The notes under the pieces were generated by a model that had not been told where the DNA came from, searched no databases, and saw only the letters and a program-made list of their open reading frames with translations. Made by a program: the position numbers and the translations under genes. From Pegea sp. RAD2-039 (taxonomy: Eukaryota; Chordata; Thaliacea; Salpida; Salpidae), in NCBI GenBank assembly GCA_034620365.1, contig JAQGEQ010000142.1, forward strand, positions 224,882-288,881: a stretch of 64,000 nucleotides of DNA. Reading direction: 5' to 3'. Each line of letters starts with the position of its first letter. Within the stretch, counting starts at the first letter, position 1. Below, one piece after another: positions 26,041 through 38,559 of this stretch.

Positions 26041-26349
26041 TACATTATTTGAAACTAAATATATTTTAACTATTATATATCTCAGCTATTATTAAAAATT
26101 TGGAAAGTTGGTCTTTACATTGGTAAATTGCCACGTATACTATTGAATGCCTGTTTTTTGCAAGTTTGACATTATTAATTTCTTAACTTGAAAGCAAGTA
26201 ATACTTGAAATCGATCCGTGAACATTTGCATGTCTGAAGCCTTCCAATCAATCCAAGAGATAATGTAAAATAAACTAGCACATGTGATCAAGAGTTATTC
26301 CTATAATATGATAAATTCAAAAATAGGTGAAAAAGAATAAAAAGTGAAT

Positions 26350-29240
26350 TCAATATTATTTCAAGAAATGTACTCTAATAACATAAATAAAACTTTGAAG
26401 CTTTTCAAGAAATCAGTAGAATTAGATTGAAGGAAATAGTTTAAGTTATTGGTATTCAGCCATTAATATACATTAAAAATGATTATTATTTATTAATTAA
26501 AATTAATTTAGGATACAGAAAATATCACTAATAGGGAACTAATAAAGAAAAGCTTATTTTCATATTATTCATTGCTCTTAAATTTGTACTTTGTCGATCT
26601 ACTTAAAATGAAACGCATTTGTGAAAAACAGATCGATAATATCTTTAAGATAAATTACTTTAAATTAATTACATTTAACTAAATCAAGGTTCTCTTTTGA
26701 GACAAATTGTTATTAATCCTTTCAAGGGATCTAGATTTTTTGCAATTGCGAGTTGAAAATAGTAGAGTAACAAATGAATTTAGTAAATATAATCATTATC
26801 CATGTATACGGCTAGTTTTAACTATCTAACGTTTTAACCTGCTAGATTCAGTAAGGTAATAAATAATAGAATAACATTTTTTGTATTAATAAATTCAAAA
26901 CTTCCAACAGAAAGAAATTTCATAAAAAATACTCATTTGGAGTGTACTTTATTATATTTATAATACTTTACCGACACAAGGCACTCTTTAGAACAAAATA
27001 GTCATAAGTAGATAGAGTAATTATTATACCTTTCTAACAATTTGTTCAGTAAAAGAACAAGGCACCAAAAGCTTAAATTTCATAATAATTTTTTACTTCT
27101 TAAAAGGACTTTTTAAGTATATATTTTTATTAAAAATTAAAATTTATTTTATTTAATTATTTATTTAATTCTTATTAAACATTATGTTTTACTTTGTTTA
27201 AACTCATAGTGTAAGCAGATCTAGTTGTAAAATTAAAATAATTATAAACTTTAGCTCTTCATGGAAAAACATTTAGAGACAGAACTATTAGTTAAGGGGT
27301 TTAAGTGAAACTAACAAAAGCGTAATCATATTTTCAGTGAAATGAACCGTTGGTAAATCACTGGAAAAGTGGCTTTGTATATGACTAATAACAAAAACTT
27401 AAAACTTAACAATTAAAAAATTTAAAACTTTAATAAGTTTATAATAATGATTAATCTTTTAACCAACTGTATTCTACTGTTAGTATTAAACACATCAGAT
27501 TTAGAGTTGGATTCTTACAAACTTTATATTGATTAATAAAGATTTCTAAAATGCTTTTATCTTATCAACTAATGAAACTAAAATGTAGAATATAGCTTAT
27601 AGTCATGATGTTTAATTAAACGTAAAAGTTAAAATAAGATAAAATAATAACGCGTAGCACTCTTTAAAATTAAAAAAAGAGCAGCCTTAACCAGATTTGA
27701 AAAATTATACTTTTAACAAAATTGTCAACTGATAAATTAATTTTGAAGTTTTTATTGAAATGAGGTTATGAGAAGAGATATAAACTCAGACAGAAGACCT
27801 ACAGTCTGATGACATGAATCACTCAGTGACCTAGCCGTTCCACTAAATAGTGGATATAAAACGTGGGGGTTAAGATAAGTGTACGCTTGTTTCCATTGTA
27901 ATTAAAGCTTACATCTAGGTAGGAAGAAATGTTTTTATCAATTCCCCTGTATCTGATGGTTTGGGACATGGAACTTAGCCAAAGAAAGTACAACAAGTTT
28001 CTAATTTTTATAAAATTAATCTACATCAGACCTGATATAAGGTTAGACATTCTGAAAAAGTTTTTTTATCTTCAGTGTGATGATAGATTTAAATAAAAAA
28101 ACAATTTTTTTGATGTGCTACTCACTTTTAACCAAATTCCACAAGTCAACCTTTATCTTTTGTGTCTCATCTGAAAGTGGCAAAAAAGTAAAAAACCTTA
28201 AAATAGCGAATTTGTCGAAACATCTTTTGAATACAAGTTTACTAAGTTCAGGTTTCTTTAATTAATAGTATGACTTCTTAGCTGTTGAAATAATTCTGCT
28301 TTTGGTAGTAATATTGAGTTTCATTTTATTTGATTTATTCATATTATTAATTTATTTAAAATCATCACCAAATAAAAAATGTTTCACAATTGCTTGTTAA
28401 ACTATCATTATGCTAACTAAATATTTTCTTTAAAACATTTTTAAGTGAATAAAATCTTAAGATTGAAATTGGTACTTGTAGATTTAGTTAATGCTTGTTT
28501 AAATTAAATAAAGTTAAACAAAAATTATTTTATATTTGTACAAAATTCTCTAAATTTTTGTTTATTGTTTTATTTCTATTTATTAATGAACTTAAAAAGT
28601 TTTTTCAATCATCAAAACAATTGTTTAAAAAATAATATAACAAATGTAATCTTTGTTTATCTTTAATAAACATTTTAGTTTACTTAAATTTACTGTTAAT
28701 TATTTACTTTAATATATTTTTTCTCATTTAAAGTTATTTTGATACTTTCTTTAATAATTAAGGGTCAATATATTTTTATTAGTTTATATATTTTAATTTA
28801 ATTCAATTATGCATTTTTTTTTCTAATATAACTTTAATAATGTAACTTTTTATTGCTAGTATAAATTGTATTTGTTATTACAATTCAAGACTGATATTTC
28901 ATCAGTAGATAAATATTAGAATAAATTGATTCTTATTAAACAGCTACTTGAGTTTTAGCTCCTTTATTTCTTATAAATTTTATTTATTTGCAAATTATAT
29001 CTATAATTTGAATTTTATATTTAGGATCTCCAAAAACATGGATAAACTTTTAAAATTTTTAAGATTTAATCATATATAGATTCTGTTTTTTTAGATCTAT
29101 TATTTATAGATTGTTTCTATCTTTTCATAATTTCAAATTTAAAATCTTTGTTCAATAAAAATTCATGTGAGTTTTGATTAATTTATACCAATTAATCACT
29201 GGTTATTAAATAAGTAAACCTTAAATGAACTTTTTCTACA
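26350..29240. other. AT-rich loop sequence, mostly featureless
   Basis: The arm homology ends near 26345. From here to the XAB2 fragment I see no gene. The only texture is the tRNA-like patch at 27.77-27.85 kb. The 62-codon frame at 28077-28265 is low-complexity and has no family resemblance. Confidence 0.5.
27770..27845 (-). repeat. Decayed tRNA-like sequence (possible old SINE head)
   Basis: On the minus strand 'ggctaggtcactgagtgatt' resembles a D-arm/A-box. 'cagactgtaggtct' resembles an anticodon arm with GTA, and 'gagtttatatctc' could be a mutated T-arm (GAGTTCGAATCTC type). The stems no longer pair fully. It is not a functional tRNA, and chance resemblance is possible. Confidence 0.3.
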
Positions 29241-29241
29241 G

Positions 29242-30913
29242 TCACAGGAAGATTTGCCATAGGAAGATGAGATTTTAAGAAACCCTTACTCTATTAAATG
29301 TTGGCATCGTTATAAAGAAAATAAGGAAAGTTCTCCTTTTAAAGAAGTAATTTATTTTCTCTGTTTAACTTCCTACTAAGTTTGACTTTACATGTTTTAT
29401 ATGTTAAAATTCATTTCTCTTACTAATCATATTAATTCTGTTTAATTTAATCTTAAACTTTATATTCAAATAAAGTTATTATAATAAATTAAACTTATTG
29501 TAACTTTTATTTGAAGTAGTTGCAACATGAGAACAAAGAAGAATACATCGATATCTATTGGTATCTATTGATCGCTTAGATGAAAATGGCTGATTTGTTA
29601 ACAATGAGTCTTTTGTATCAAAGGTAAATTGGATTTTGTACCCTAGTTTCAAAGTTGAATTGTGAAATTGAATCTACTTTAGTAATATTAGTTTGTAACA
29701 ATTTGCTTCCTGTGATTGGCAGATCTCAGGTTTTTTTTGGCTTAGTCTTTAACACCCAAAATTTTCCAACCTACTCTTCGTTGCCTGAGTTTAAGCTGAT
29801 ACCTTTAAACATATTTTGTGCATGCGGTCTCTGCCACAAACTACATTAAAAATAGAGTCTTCTATCAACCTAACGTTGGAGGTCTTCTCACGTAATTTGG
29901 AACAAAACCATCATTAATTAGAACCTAAAAATAGCAATATCCAAGTTTTTGTTTTCTAATTATACAAATTAATTAGATAATTTTGTTTTAGTGTTTTTTT
30001 TTACTGAGTTTGTAGCAATCAAGTAATTGCAACTGAACTTTTTACAGAAAGGAAAAACTAACCATACTCTGTCGTATGAACTGTGGAAATTTATATCTCA
30101 AAATCCCGACAAAGTAAAATCTCTAAACGTCGAAGCCATCATCAGAGGTGGGCTGAAGCGGTTTACTGATCAACTTGGTCAACTCTGGTGTTGTTTATCC
30201 GATTTTAATGTCAAATGTGGTTTGTTTGAACGGGTAAGCTGTTAATGATTCCAATTACATTCTCTTCTTATTTAACATCTTTTTGTGACTTATTAGATTA
30301 CATTTGTTATCATTTGTTTTTAAAAACCCTAAAATATCACTTTAAAAGATTACTTTGTAAAATATCCAATTTATAATCTGTGAAAAAATCTGTGAAATCT
30401 CATCAAATCTTACTCAAGCATATACAGAAGATTAAGATAATCCTTCTCTCATAATTTAGTAATTTATAGGTTTTAATTTATGGAAAATTAATAATTACTC
30501 AAATGACTCTACATTTCACCGCTAGTGGCGCAATTGAGCAACAAAATTTAGCTTCACTCTAATTCTACAAACTAATTTGCAGATGAAGAAAGTTAAGGAT
30601 TGACTGCAGCTCGATTTGAAAGCGTTCTTGATCATCGGCTTTTGCTCCTTAATAATGTGATGCTCCAGCAAAATCCATTCATAAATCAATCATAAAATGA
30701 ATGGTTAAAAGGAGTACAATTATTTGATGGTGTGAAAACTCGCCTACCTTGGCAAAATTTCAACAAACTTAATTTTCAGGACAACCGCAAGGAATTATTC
30801 AAACTTTCACAGCAGCAATTCAAACTATTGATATTCCGAAATCAGTTGGTAAAATGTATAAAATATGGATTGAGTTTGCCAAGTTTTATCACACAAACAA
30901 ACAACTAAGTGAT
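29242..30913 (+). pseudogene. XAB2/SYF1 pseudogene, five exon remnants
   Basis: Five pieces match the HAT-repeat splicing factor XAB2/SYF1 in order, separated by introns with GT-AG ends. 29242-29342 reads SQEDLP-stop-EDEILRNPYSIKCWHRY. About 29532-29623 reads EEYID, then after a frameshift DRLDENG-stop-FVNNESFVSK. 30048-30233 reads LWKFISQNPDKVKSLNVEAI and RFTDQLGQLWCCL, with a donor gtaagc. 30583-30729 reads ARFESVLDHRLLLLN, QQNPF and NEW. 30780-30913 reads GIIQTFTAAIQTID and WIEFAKFYH. Disablements include stops at 29260, 30594 and 30693 and a short in-frame loss in the third exon. Several exons between these are missing. It is a genomic (intron-bearing) duplicate, not a retrocopy. Confidence 0.85.
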
Positions 30914-31751
30914 GTAACTGTAACTACGAATTCCAGACAATTCAATTTGCCCATTATTCTGCTTAGGTGTTGGCAGCTGGCTGAAGTTGTCGAAGAAATC
31001 TTATTGTTATGATTACTCTCAGCTTGTTGATGGTACAGTGTAGATGTGCTATTAGTACCAGGTGTAACAGTTACTGTTTGGGAGTTGGAATCTTGATGCT
31101 GAAGAAATTGATAAGGGGGTTTCAGTTGAGATTGTTTTACAACAGTCATAGAATTGGTTTGATGATTATTCAGAACTTGATTGTGAAGATGATTGAGTCT
31201 AGCATCTTCAACTTGGCTAACCTGTGTTGAATTTTCTTTCATGTGCTTAAACATATTTGGTGTTTGGTGAAACTGTGGACTTCTATAAGCCCCTAAACTC
31301 TGTTCTTGTCTGTACAAATGATTTTGAGTAAAATGTTGATTGAGGTTACTGGTTTGGAAACTTGCATAATCTGGATATTGGAAGCCAGAATAAAAATGTT
31401 GGATGTTTGAACAACTATTTGTTACGTGATAAGCAGAACAGTAACTTAGTAAACCATATGGATTGTTAAAGCTTCTTCCAGTTACTGAATGGTACTCATT
31501 AATTAAACTTGTTAACGCCTGTTGGTGGCTAAGTGTATTTGTTCTACTAGTACCATCCCCAAACGATAGAGGTTGATGAGTTGTACCACCGGTTTGTGAA
31601 GGTTGATTAGAATGAATAGCAACATTTGAGGAAAGATTATTCACCATTTCATTATTAATGCTTTCATCTTCAGGTTCTGCGATATCTAAATCATGAAACT
31701 CACCAAAAAAAACAGTCAAAGATTTAAAATAAATTTGAACGGCTCTTAAGT
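30889..31751 (-). CDS. Q/N/S/H-rich coding exon, unknown regulator-like protein
   Basis: A minus-strand frame of ~285 codons begins right after an acceptor (tattttcag, 31752-31760). The first residues read LRAVQIYFKSLTVFFGEFHD, then an acidic DLDIAEPEDES. A long low-complexity stretch follows, rich in Gln, Asn, Ser, His, Thr and Tyr (for example SGFQYPDYASFQTSN), a composition usual in disordered parts of transcriptional regulators. No Cys/His finger, homeobox or other domain is visible. It has no ATG at its start, so it is an internal or last exon. The last ~10 codons overlap the opposite-strand XAB2 remnant, so the true end or a splice donor probably lies upstream of 30,960. I do not recognise the gene. 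Confidence 0.6.
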
Positions 31752-31769
31752 CTGAAAATAAAATAACAA

Positions 31770-32750
31770 ATATTTAAAGTAGTTTTTATAAAAATTCAAA
31801 AGAATTCATGCGATTTAGTTTATGGTAAAAAAAAAGTTTTTTAAAATAATTTATTTTTTTGGAAAAATCTTTTAAAAACAATAATAAACTCGTAGTTTGT
31901 GCTTAGCGATTGTAAGCAAAAGAAAATGGATAAACATTTTAATTTTTTTTATTTAGAAATAAAACATATATTTGAATAATTTTCCAAGTAGTAAATTAAT
32001 TTATTTAGGTTTTAGACGTTGACACCCGAAGAGAATTTCTTCATAATAAGTAAAAATAACAACAACAACAATCCCCAAAAGTTTAACTAGAACTTTTTAC
32101 TGAAAGAAAAACTCTAGTCAATGAAAAATACAAAAAGTCAATATTTTTAAAAGCAAAACTATACGAATAAAGTCACCAAATTTTTTTATGAAAATTCAAT
32201 AGGAAAAAATTCATATAAAGAAATACAAACGCTTTTTAGAAAATGATCCAATATACAAACAAATTTTTTTTGATAAAATAATTTTGACTTGAGCAAGTTA
32301 CCTGATTAATAAAAAATAACCAAAGCTAAGAAGAAAGTCTTTTCATTAAAAAGTGTTAAGTTAAAAAAAATTATCTGTCAAAAGTTTCTTAACACTGCTC
32401 AAACAGCTTTAGATCGTCAAAAAAATATTTTATCATATAATTGTTGTATTTTATACATGCAAGGGAGCAAATTACGAGAGAAATAAGAAAAAGTAGTATA
32501 AAACAAAAATATTGACAAAATAACGAAACATAAGTTAAAATTATTTGAAGGATGTTAAAAAAAATCTAACAAAACTAAGTTTACAATTGCTTTCAACAGG
32601 AAGAAAATGTCGTATTGCGTGGTAAAATTCGCAAATTTATTCTGTTAGCTAAGTTTAATTTGTATTTATTATGGGAATAAAGTAATTAAAAATTAATTAA
32701 ACAAATTGAAATATTCATACCCATGGAACACTAGAAATGTGTTACAATCA
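31770..32750. other. AT-rich non-coding stretch
   Basis: No supported feature. Frames are short and low-complexity. There is a small (AAC)n patch near 32.06 kb. Confidence 0.45.
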
Positions 32751-32761
32751 TTATGGAAAAG

Positions 32762-33147
32762 CTATGCCTTAACAGCTAATCTTCGGAAATCTTCAATATC
32801 CACTCCAACAGCTGGAAGCAAAGCAAGATTAATTTTGCTATTTTATTGAAGAAACTCTATGGACTTTCGGCAGCTTACATCTTGTCTGTACACGTATTAC
32901 AAAAATTAAAGGTTTTGATTCTACAACATGTGCTTTAAAAATTATCTTTTCCTGCATACCTGATGTTGAATCGGAAATTGAAATTCCAACAACATACAGG
33001 TGTTGACAAATCACCCTTTTCGTCCATTAATGTGATTCCTAGCTGAATCATCTTAACAGCATTAACATTTCTCTTAATGTGACGATATTATTCCTGAGAG
33101 CATAAGAAATTAGGTTCTGTGAATATACTGCCGGGAAACTCAGTGTC
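32762..33147 (-). pseudogene. CNOT7/8 (CAF1/POP2) deadenylase pseudogene fragment
   Basis: Minus-strand exon 33147-32960 begins after ttttag with DTEFPG, the first DEDD-nuclease motif (catalytic Asp and Glu both present). It continues to [26 protein letters not shown] and [10 protein letters not shown] before a gtatgc donor. This follows the CNOT7 order (DTEFPG, YQ.L..NVD..K.IQLG.T, W.FNF.FN) closely. A TAA at 33088-33090 interrupts it. A second remnant at 32762-32811, after ttccag, reads GVDIEDFRRLA, like the GI....FAELL segment, and then stops. The remaining catalytic motifs are absent. Confidence 0.8.
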
Positions 33148-33245
33148 CTAAAAATAAAAGAATTGTAGATAATTTTTAAGTTTAAAAGTTTGAAAGTTAG
33201 AAATCATTATTAGTAATTAAAAACTTACAATTGAGATGAACTAAT

Positions 33246-33332
33246 ATGTCATTAAAGCAAGCTTTATCTGGGCCATTGTTTACATTAAATTCGTTTGATG
33301 CACCTCAACATTATGATTATGTTGCAAGACAG
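33246..33332 (+). CDS. Possible first coding exon, unknown gene
   Basis: An ATG at 33246-33248 opens 29 codons (MSLKQALSGPLFTLN, then FDAPQHYDYVARQ) ending in CAG followed by the strong donor GTATGG. Composition is protein-like, unlike the surrounding A/T noise. I found no partner exon and do not recognise the protein. It could belong to another decayed gene, since its neighbours are pseudogene pieces. Confidence 0.4.
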
Positions 33333-33924
33333 GTATGGTAAAACTCATTTTCAGTTTTTTAAAACACAATTTCTAGAATTAAAATTTTTCACCTTAATAA
33401 GTTTACTTAATATCTCAATTAGGTTAAAAAACTATTGTGTGTAGATAAGTAAATATAGACAGAATTAAAAAAATATTCAACAAAATATAAAAAAGAAATA
33501 AAAAATTTTCTGTGAAATTACAGTTGGTTTAATAACAAACTTTTGATCTGAGTTTAAAAAGTATTAAAATTAAAGCTGAATCCAACAAACCGCCGCATAT
33601 AGCTCAGAAATCATAAAAAATTAATGTAAGTTATTTAATGTAAGTAGCTAAACTGATCAAAAACGGAACCTTTCTACTGATATCTTACTAAGTCTAGGAG
33701 ATAACTTGTACCATATCAAGTATTAGGTTATGTGTGTTATAAAAAACTCTGTTTTTTTAAACAAAAAATTAACTTTTGATATACATACAAATACTTTGTT
33801 TTGTTTAGAAAAATCTTTTTTCGAAAACAAGTTTTAGAAAAACAAACAGTTTATTGCAGCATCGTTTAATTTCATTGCACAATTCTGCCAGTAGTTTTTA
33901 TCATAATCGGTTTTACCGAAATCA

Positions 33925-34056
33925 CGACCGATTTCTGTTCTTAAACATTGTTCAACAGAAATGGCTGAAAACTGGAAAATGTTGGCTTCAATGTTACAAT
34001 TGAAAGAAAAAGATATTTAAGAAATAGAAGGTTATTTGAATGACAACATTATGACA
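33925..34056 (+). pseudogene. Death-domain-like exon with premature stop
   Basis: The frame reads SVLKHCSTEMAENWKMLASM, then LQLKEKDI, a TAA at 34018-34020, then EIEGYLNDN before a gtaaga donor at 34057. The pattern (helix 2-4 with NWK.LA..L.L...DI..IE) is that of the death-domain fold found in adaptors and receptors. Only about half of a domain is present and the stop lies in the conserved DI-EIE stretch, so it is not functional as it stands. The parent gene cannot be named. Confidence 0.5.
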
Positions 34057-34205
34057 GTAAGAACTTGCAAGTAATTTTCGTGAAAAATAACTAAGGGTCA
34101 ATTTAATTTAAATTAAATTCAAGTTTAACACTTCAAAGATATAAAAATTGGAGTTGCTTTCAGATAAATTAGTTTATCTAACTCACATTTCAGGCTTTAT
34201 AAGCC

Positions 34206-34229
34206 TTACGGCATTTAGTGATGCCGTAA
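34206..34229. repeat. Perfect 9-bp hairpin
   Basis: TTACGGCAT and ATGCCGTAA flank a 6-nt spacer. It is a small perfect inverted repeat in otherwise unremarkable DNA, with no known role. Confidence 0.6.
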
Positions 34230-34239
34230 AAGCTCTTCA

Positions 34240-36050
34240 ATAATCCGTTTGGTTCTTCTGATTGGTTGAACTGCTGTAATACTAATCCCTCAATGAACTC
34301 ACTCAAAAACAATTTAATGTTTATTTTGAAATGGTAGAGGTACCATACAGCAACCCATATATCCACTGGTCTATATTCTAAACTAATACATAAAACTACC
34401 TGTTTAGTCTATTTTGAAAAAATTTTCATTTTGTTCATCTAGATATAATGTTTAATCTAATAGTTAAAATAATTTAAAATCATATTTTTAAATCTCAGAT
34501 AACAAAATCCTACGCTTGTAGGACTTTTTAGATTTTTGATTTGATACATTCACATAGAAATAAAGAAAGTGAATAGAGTTTTAGTGGTAGTCAAATTAGT
34601 CAAAGTAGACATATAGAATATCTTTTACTTGTTAAAATCTACTATTTAACTAATATTTCATAGAGTAATTTTGATGTATCACTTATTTAGGTTAATTGGC
34701 TTGGATAGAAAGTTATTTCTCTTATTTTGTTAAGTTTGCAGAGTTGGAGTAGGGCAACATTCTGTCGTAAGCAAAATACTCTATCTTAATCTCTACGAAG
34801 TTTTTTGCTACTGAATCTTAGCTACATGTGATTGGCTAACCATTGCTGTATTAATGGCAATCTTCTCAGGAAGTTTTAAAATCCCCTGCGGCCGAAAACA
34901 CATTTTCAAGTCAATTTTTGACGATTTTTTAAATACAAATAACTCTTATTTAAATAATTTATATATTTTTTTTTATAAATTGTGCACTCTTTATTTATAC
35001 TTGATGCGTATATTTTGTATCAATTAAATTTTTCTCATTGGACAATTTTGTTACTTCCTTGTTAGTTAGTTTTGCCACGTTTCTTATTATATTCTTTGTC
35101 TGCTGATTATGCAAGAATTTCGCCTGATTATTCTTATGCAATCTTATTTGAAATAAAATGCTTATTTTTTTATTTTAAAAGTTTTATTTATTATAATACT
35201 TTATCTTATATAAGGATGCATTTTTCTTATATTTCTTACCCTAATTTAACATATAAATTTTTTGTTCAAACGATATTTCATTTTTATCTTATATTTATTA
35301 ACCTAATGTTTTTTGCACAAACACCTCTACTGACTTTTCAAATTTTTAGTTATCTGAATTGTTCTAATTAGTTCATATTAGATGAAGTTTATATTATAGG
35401 TATTACAAACTTAACTGATTTTTTTTAACTGGTTATTTGTTAACAAATATTCTTAACCACCTAATTTTCTCACATAATTTAGTCAAATTATTTTTTGGCT
35501 ACTTATTGTATAATGTTATAATTTAGAAACAAGTATTTTTGCTAATCCAATTATTTGAAAGCTTTATTTTGTACATTAATCTTATAGTTAGGTATTATTT
35601 TTAAAGCTATTTTTTATATAATTTATATTTTCTAATTTACGTTTCTTATAAATTGTACTTTTGGTAACTTCATTTTTATAAAATGTAATAGGGTCTTTAA
35701 GATTCACTTGAAAATGTATTTAATTTAAATATGGTCTTTAATGTCCTAAAAAATATATATTTTTTTATAAAATATTGTTTTTTTTTATAAATCTAAAGAT
35801 AGATGTTTATAAATCACAAGACAACTTGAAGATATTTTTAAAAAACGTTTTTTAAACTTCTTTTGAAATACTTAAAAGACATATATAGTTTTCATCATGT
35901 ATTTTTCTAAAGATATTTATTTAAATAAATTTAGTTATTTTGTTCAATATATGACTGTAAATAGAAAATTAAACAATTTATAGCTGACACTGTTTTTATT
36001 GTTTTGTATACTTGGGAATAAATCATAAATAATTTATAGTTAATATTATT
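34240..36050. other. Very AT-rich stretch upstream of E2F copy B
   Basis: From 34.9 kb on the sequence is extremely A/T-rich, with long T runs. The 99-codon frame at 35072-35371 (Phe/Tyr/Ile/Leu-rich) is a compositional artefact. A stretch at 34.74-34.93 kb reads through ~25 codons with protein-like composition but has an early stop and no recognisable family. The conserved ~2.5-kb upstream flank of the other E2F copies is absent here. Confidence 0.5.
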
Positions 36051-36117
36051 TATGATATTAAATTATGTTACTTTTTATAGGATTTCTTGTTATAAATTGC
36101 AACTGAGATTTAAAGTG

Positions 36118-36963
36118 ATGGCTGATGCTGTACCAACAGGTAGCAGATATGAAAAGTCCTTAGGACTTTTAACAACTAAATTTGTTGCATTATTGAGAAA
36201 TGCACCAAATGGTAAATTGGATCTTAAAGTAGCAGCAGAGCAGTTACAAGTCAGACAAAAACGACGAATATACGACATAATTAATGTCTTAGAAGGAATT
36301 GGACTGATCGAAAAATCATCAAAAAATTGTGTCCAATGGAAAGGTGCAAGTGTTGATCGTGAAAGAGATGCTTTAAAAATTTCAAATCTTAAGTCAGATC
36401 TTCAAAGTCTTGATGAAAAAGAGGCTGAAATCGATGGACTATTAAAGTGCATGGAACAAAACATGCGGAATATAACTGTGGATGATGATAATAAGAAGTT
36501 TTCATATGTTACTCATGAAGATCTTTGTCATTCGTTCTCTGGTGATGCATTACTAGCAATTAAAGCTCCTTCTGGGAGCCAACTTCAAGTTCCCACTCCA
36601 GACCAATCGAAAAAAGGCTCTTATCAAGCTCATTTGAAGTCGAAATCTGGTCCTATTAACGTAGTTATCTTAAACAAAGATGTAGCTTCTTCTCCAGTTT
36701 CAGTATCTATTCCTCCAAATCAAACTGATAGCATGTTGTCAAAAGTTGAGAAGCCAGCTAAAGATATTTTGTTGAATCGTAATCTTTCTCAAGATGAAAC
36801 CAAGTTGTTTGAAGAATGGATTAATTCACCTGGTACTAGTGAACCCTTGTTAAATCTTTCTCCCTTTTTGTCTCACCAAGACTATCGTTTTAATCTAAAT
36901 AATAGCGAGGGAGCATATGATCTTTTTGATGTCGACTTACGACCTCAAGTAAATCATAAATAA
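36118..36963 (+). CDS. E2F4/5-like transcription factor, copy B (least derived)
   Basis: A 281-residue intronless frame from the ATG at 36118. An upstream in-frame ATG at 36052 would add 22 residues but crosses the conserved 'tttttatag' acceptor-like site, so I prefer 36118. This copy is closest to canonical E2F4/5: [46 protein letters not shown]. The dimerisation stretch, the marked box ([20 protein letters not shown]) and the pocket-protein motif ([20 protein letters not shown]) follow. Canonical residues that are changed in A, C and D are kept here, so B is probably nearest the ancestor of the array. It lies 0.45 kb upstream of an FLII pseudogene. A poly(A) signal is at 37120. Confidence 0.93.
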   Translation: MADAVPTGSRYEKSLGLLTTKFVALLRNAPNGKLDLKVAAEQLQVRQKRRIYDIINVLEGIGLIEKSSKNCVQWKGASVDRERDALKISNLKSDLQSLDEKEAEIDGLLKCMEQNMRNITVDDDNKKFSYVTHEDLCHSFSGDALLAIKAPSGSQLQVPTPDQSKKGSYQAHLKSKSGPINVVILNKDVASSPVSVSIPPNQTDSMLSKVEKPAKDILLNRNLSQDETKLFEEWINSPGTSEPLLNLSPFLSHQDYRFNLNNSEGAYDLFDVDLRPQVNHK

Positions 36964-37119
36964 ACTTTATGGTTAATAATAACTTGGGAGTATTGTTTGG
37001 CTGAAACACCAACCTTTTCTATTATGTAAATAATTCTAGTTTTGACTTTGCTTTTATTCACTTTGTAGTTAATTTAATCGTAAGTAGTTGATTCACTATC
37101 TGTTCTTTAGTTTCTTTTA

Positions 37120-37125
37120 ATAAAT
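37120..37125 (+). promoter_or_regulatory. Polyadenylation signal of E2F copy B
   Basis: AATAAA about 157 nt after the stop codon, inside a 'ttcttttaataaattgtttgttg' stretch conserved in all units. Copies A and D have AATAAT at this place. Confidence 0.55.
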
Positions 37126-37418
37126 TGTTTGTTGCTGCATAAAACCAAAATAATTTTAAGAAATTGTTTTCCAATTTTTTTTGGTTTTTGGTGCAAGGCT
37201 CAACAAACTTATAAAATTGTTTAAATTTGATATTAACTGTAAGTTTTTTATTGGTGTCAGAGTTTCTTATAAACTTTTCATATTTAAAAGCATCTGAAGA
37301 CCCTTAATAATTCTTTACCTTCTGGTTTCAATATAACATCACTTCTTCTTAAACTTTTGTCCAATAATTATTTAAAATTTAAACTTTATTAATAAGATTT
37401 CTATGTGTTTCTTGGCAG

Positions 37419-38525
37419 ATAATTGACTTAAAGTTTGTTACTGTAAGATTGCTAGAGTTTAAATTGTCAAACATTGGATTCCTTTTGAAGACAAAGAAAC
37501 ATAAGCAGATGATGAAGAAGATAACTCAGCTGGTGTTCTTCATTATATACTATATTTTAGGCAGGTAAGAATTTTTGAAATTTTTGTTAGATGAATAAAG
37601 TTTTATGTAACTAACTATAAGATTCAAAGCACTGTTTTTAGGTGGTGCATACAAAAAAAAATGATTGGTTGCCATTTACTTTCAATTTTCAACCCTGTTT
37701 TTTATATGCCTTTCCCAGAAAGTTAGAAGTAATAAAAATTAAACAACAACTGGTTTGTTATATTCACTAAAATTGTTTTAATAAAAACATCATATTCAAA
37801 ATTGTCTAATTTTATTCCAGGATTATCTTAAGTTTTTATCTTACTTTGAACAAAAGTTGATCAAATTCAACGGTTCTAAAGAAAAAAGAATAGCGAATGA
37901 ATATGTAAGTTGTGATCAACAACTTTGATGATCTTAGTTATTGACAAATCTCTTCATTAGGATGTAAAAACTCAATTTTATCAAACTTGTTAAAATGATG
38001 ACTACCTGACATCTAGATGTACTGAGATCGATGCAAATCCAAAACATCTTAACTCCGAGTTCTGCTACATTTTAAAAGTAATAAACATCGAGTTATTTCT
38101 ATTTCTATCATAATTTCTTTTAGATTTCTTTTAACAGTGACGATTTGAATGGATTTATTTATGCCTGGATTGGTAGGATTGCAATAAAACGCGCTGAGCA
38201 GAAAAGCTGGTAAGCCTCTATTTTCAGCTCATCATATAGTATAAAAGTGATAAACTGACTGATCAGCTTCAATAAGATAATTTCTCATTTTGTCAGATCA
38301 TAAATAGAGGTGAAGAGAAGAAAAATCTCTTTTTGGAGATACTTGGTGGACGTTGTGATGATTGTGAGTAAGATTCCAGCTACCTTGCTCAATCCAATTT
38401 ATTTTGATGCTTGAATGATAGAGGATTCTTTTGAAAATGTCCCGATTTTTGTCACGCTGATCTCGCTGATGATCTTTTTTCTAAGTCTTAACAATAAAGC
38501 ATTTTTTATCTTGTATACGAAATAA
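37419..38525 (+). pseudogene. Flightless-I pseudogene fragment, unit B (best preserved)
   Basis: The remnants follow the C-terminal gelsolin-like repeats of Flightless-I in order. 37821-37904 reads DYLKFLSYFEQKLIKFNG and ends in gtaagt. 37961-38077 reads TQFYQTC-stop-NDDYLTSRC, then LNSEFCYILK, then gtaata. 38124-38209, after ttttag, reads ISFNSDDLNGFIYAWIGRI, then gtaagc. From 38297, after gtcag, it reads IINRGEEKKNLFLEILGGR, then KCPDFCHADLADD near 38460. They align with NPKFLSHF..KF, YQIRTN..., LNSEFCFILKVPFES, GIVYAWVGRA, VINEGEEPENFF and KCSDFCQDDLADD of the family. Stops at several places make it dead. A weaker remnant may start at 37419. FLII is an LRR-gelsolin actin regulator and coactivator. 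Confidence 0.87.
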
Positions 38526-38559
38526 TGATTTGCTAGTACTTTTTTCGGACTTTATACTG

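Larger units (their letters stand above)
11665..26345 (-). repeat. Left arm of a giant inverted repeat
   Basis: Minus-strand sequence here is collinear with the plus strand of 49550-64000. Paired features have coordinate sums of 75664-75669 in the outer part, 75679 around the E2F genes, and 75689 near 25 kb. Inside the SINE at 25.84 kb the sum rises by about 200. Long stretches translate identically in both arms: 88 codons at 13299-13565 against 62099-62365, and 69 codons at 14854-15063 against 60603-60812. The arm holds units A and A'. The true outer limit may lie further left, because the partner arm runs off the window. Confidence 0.93.
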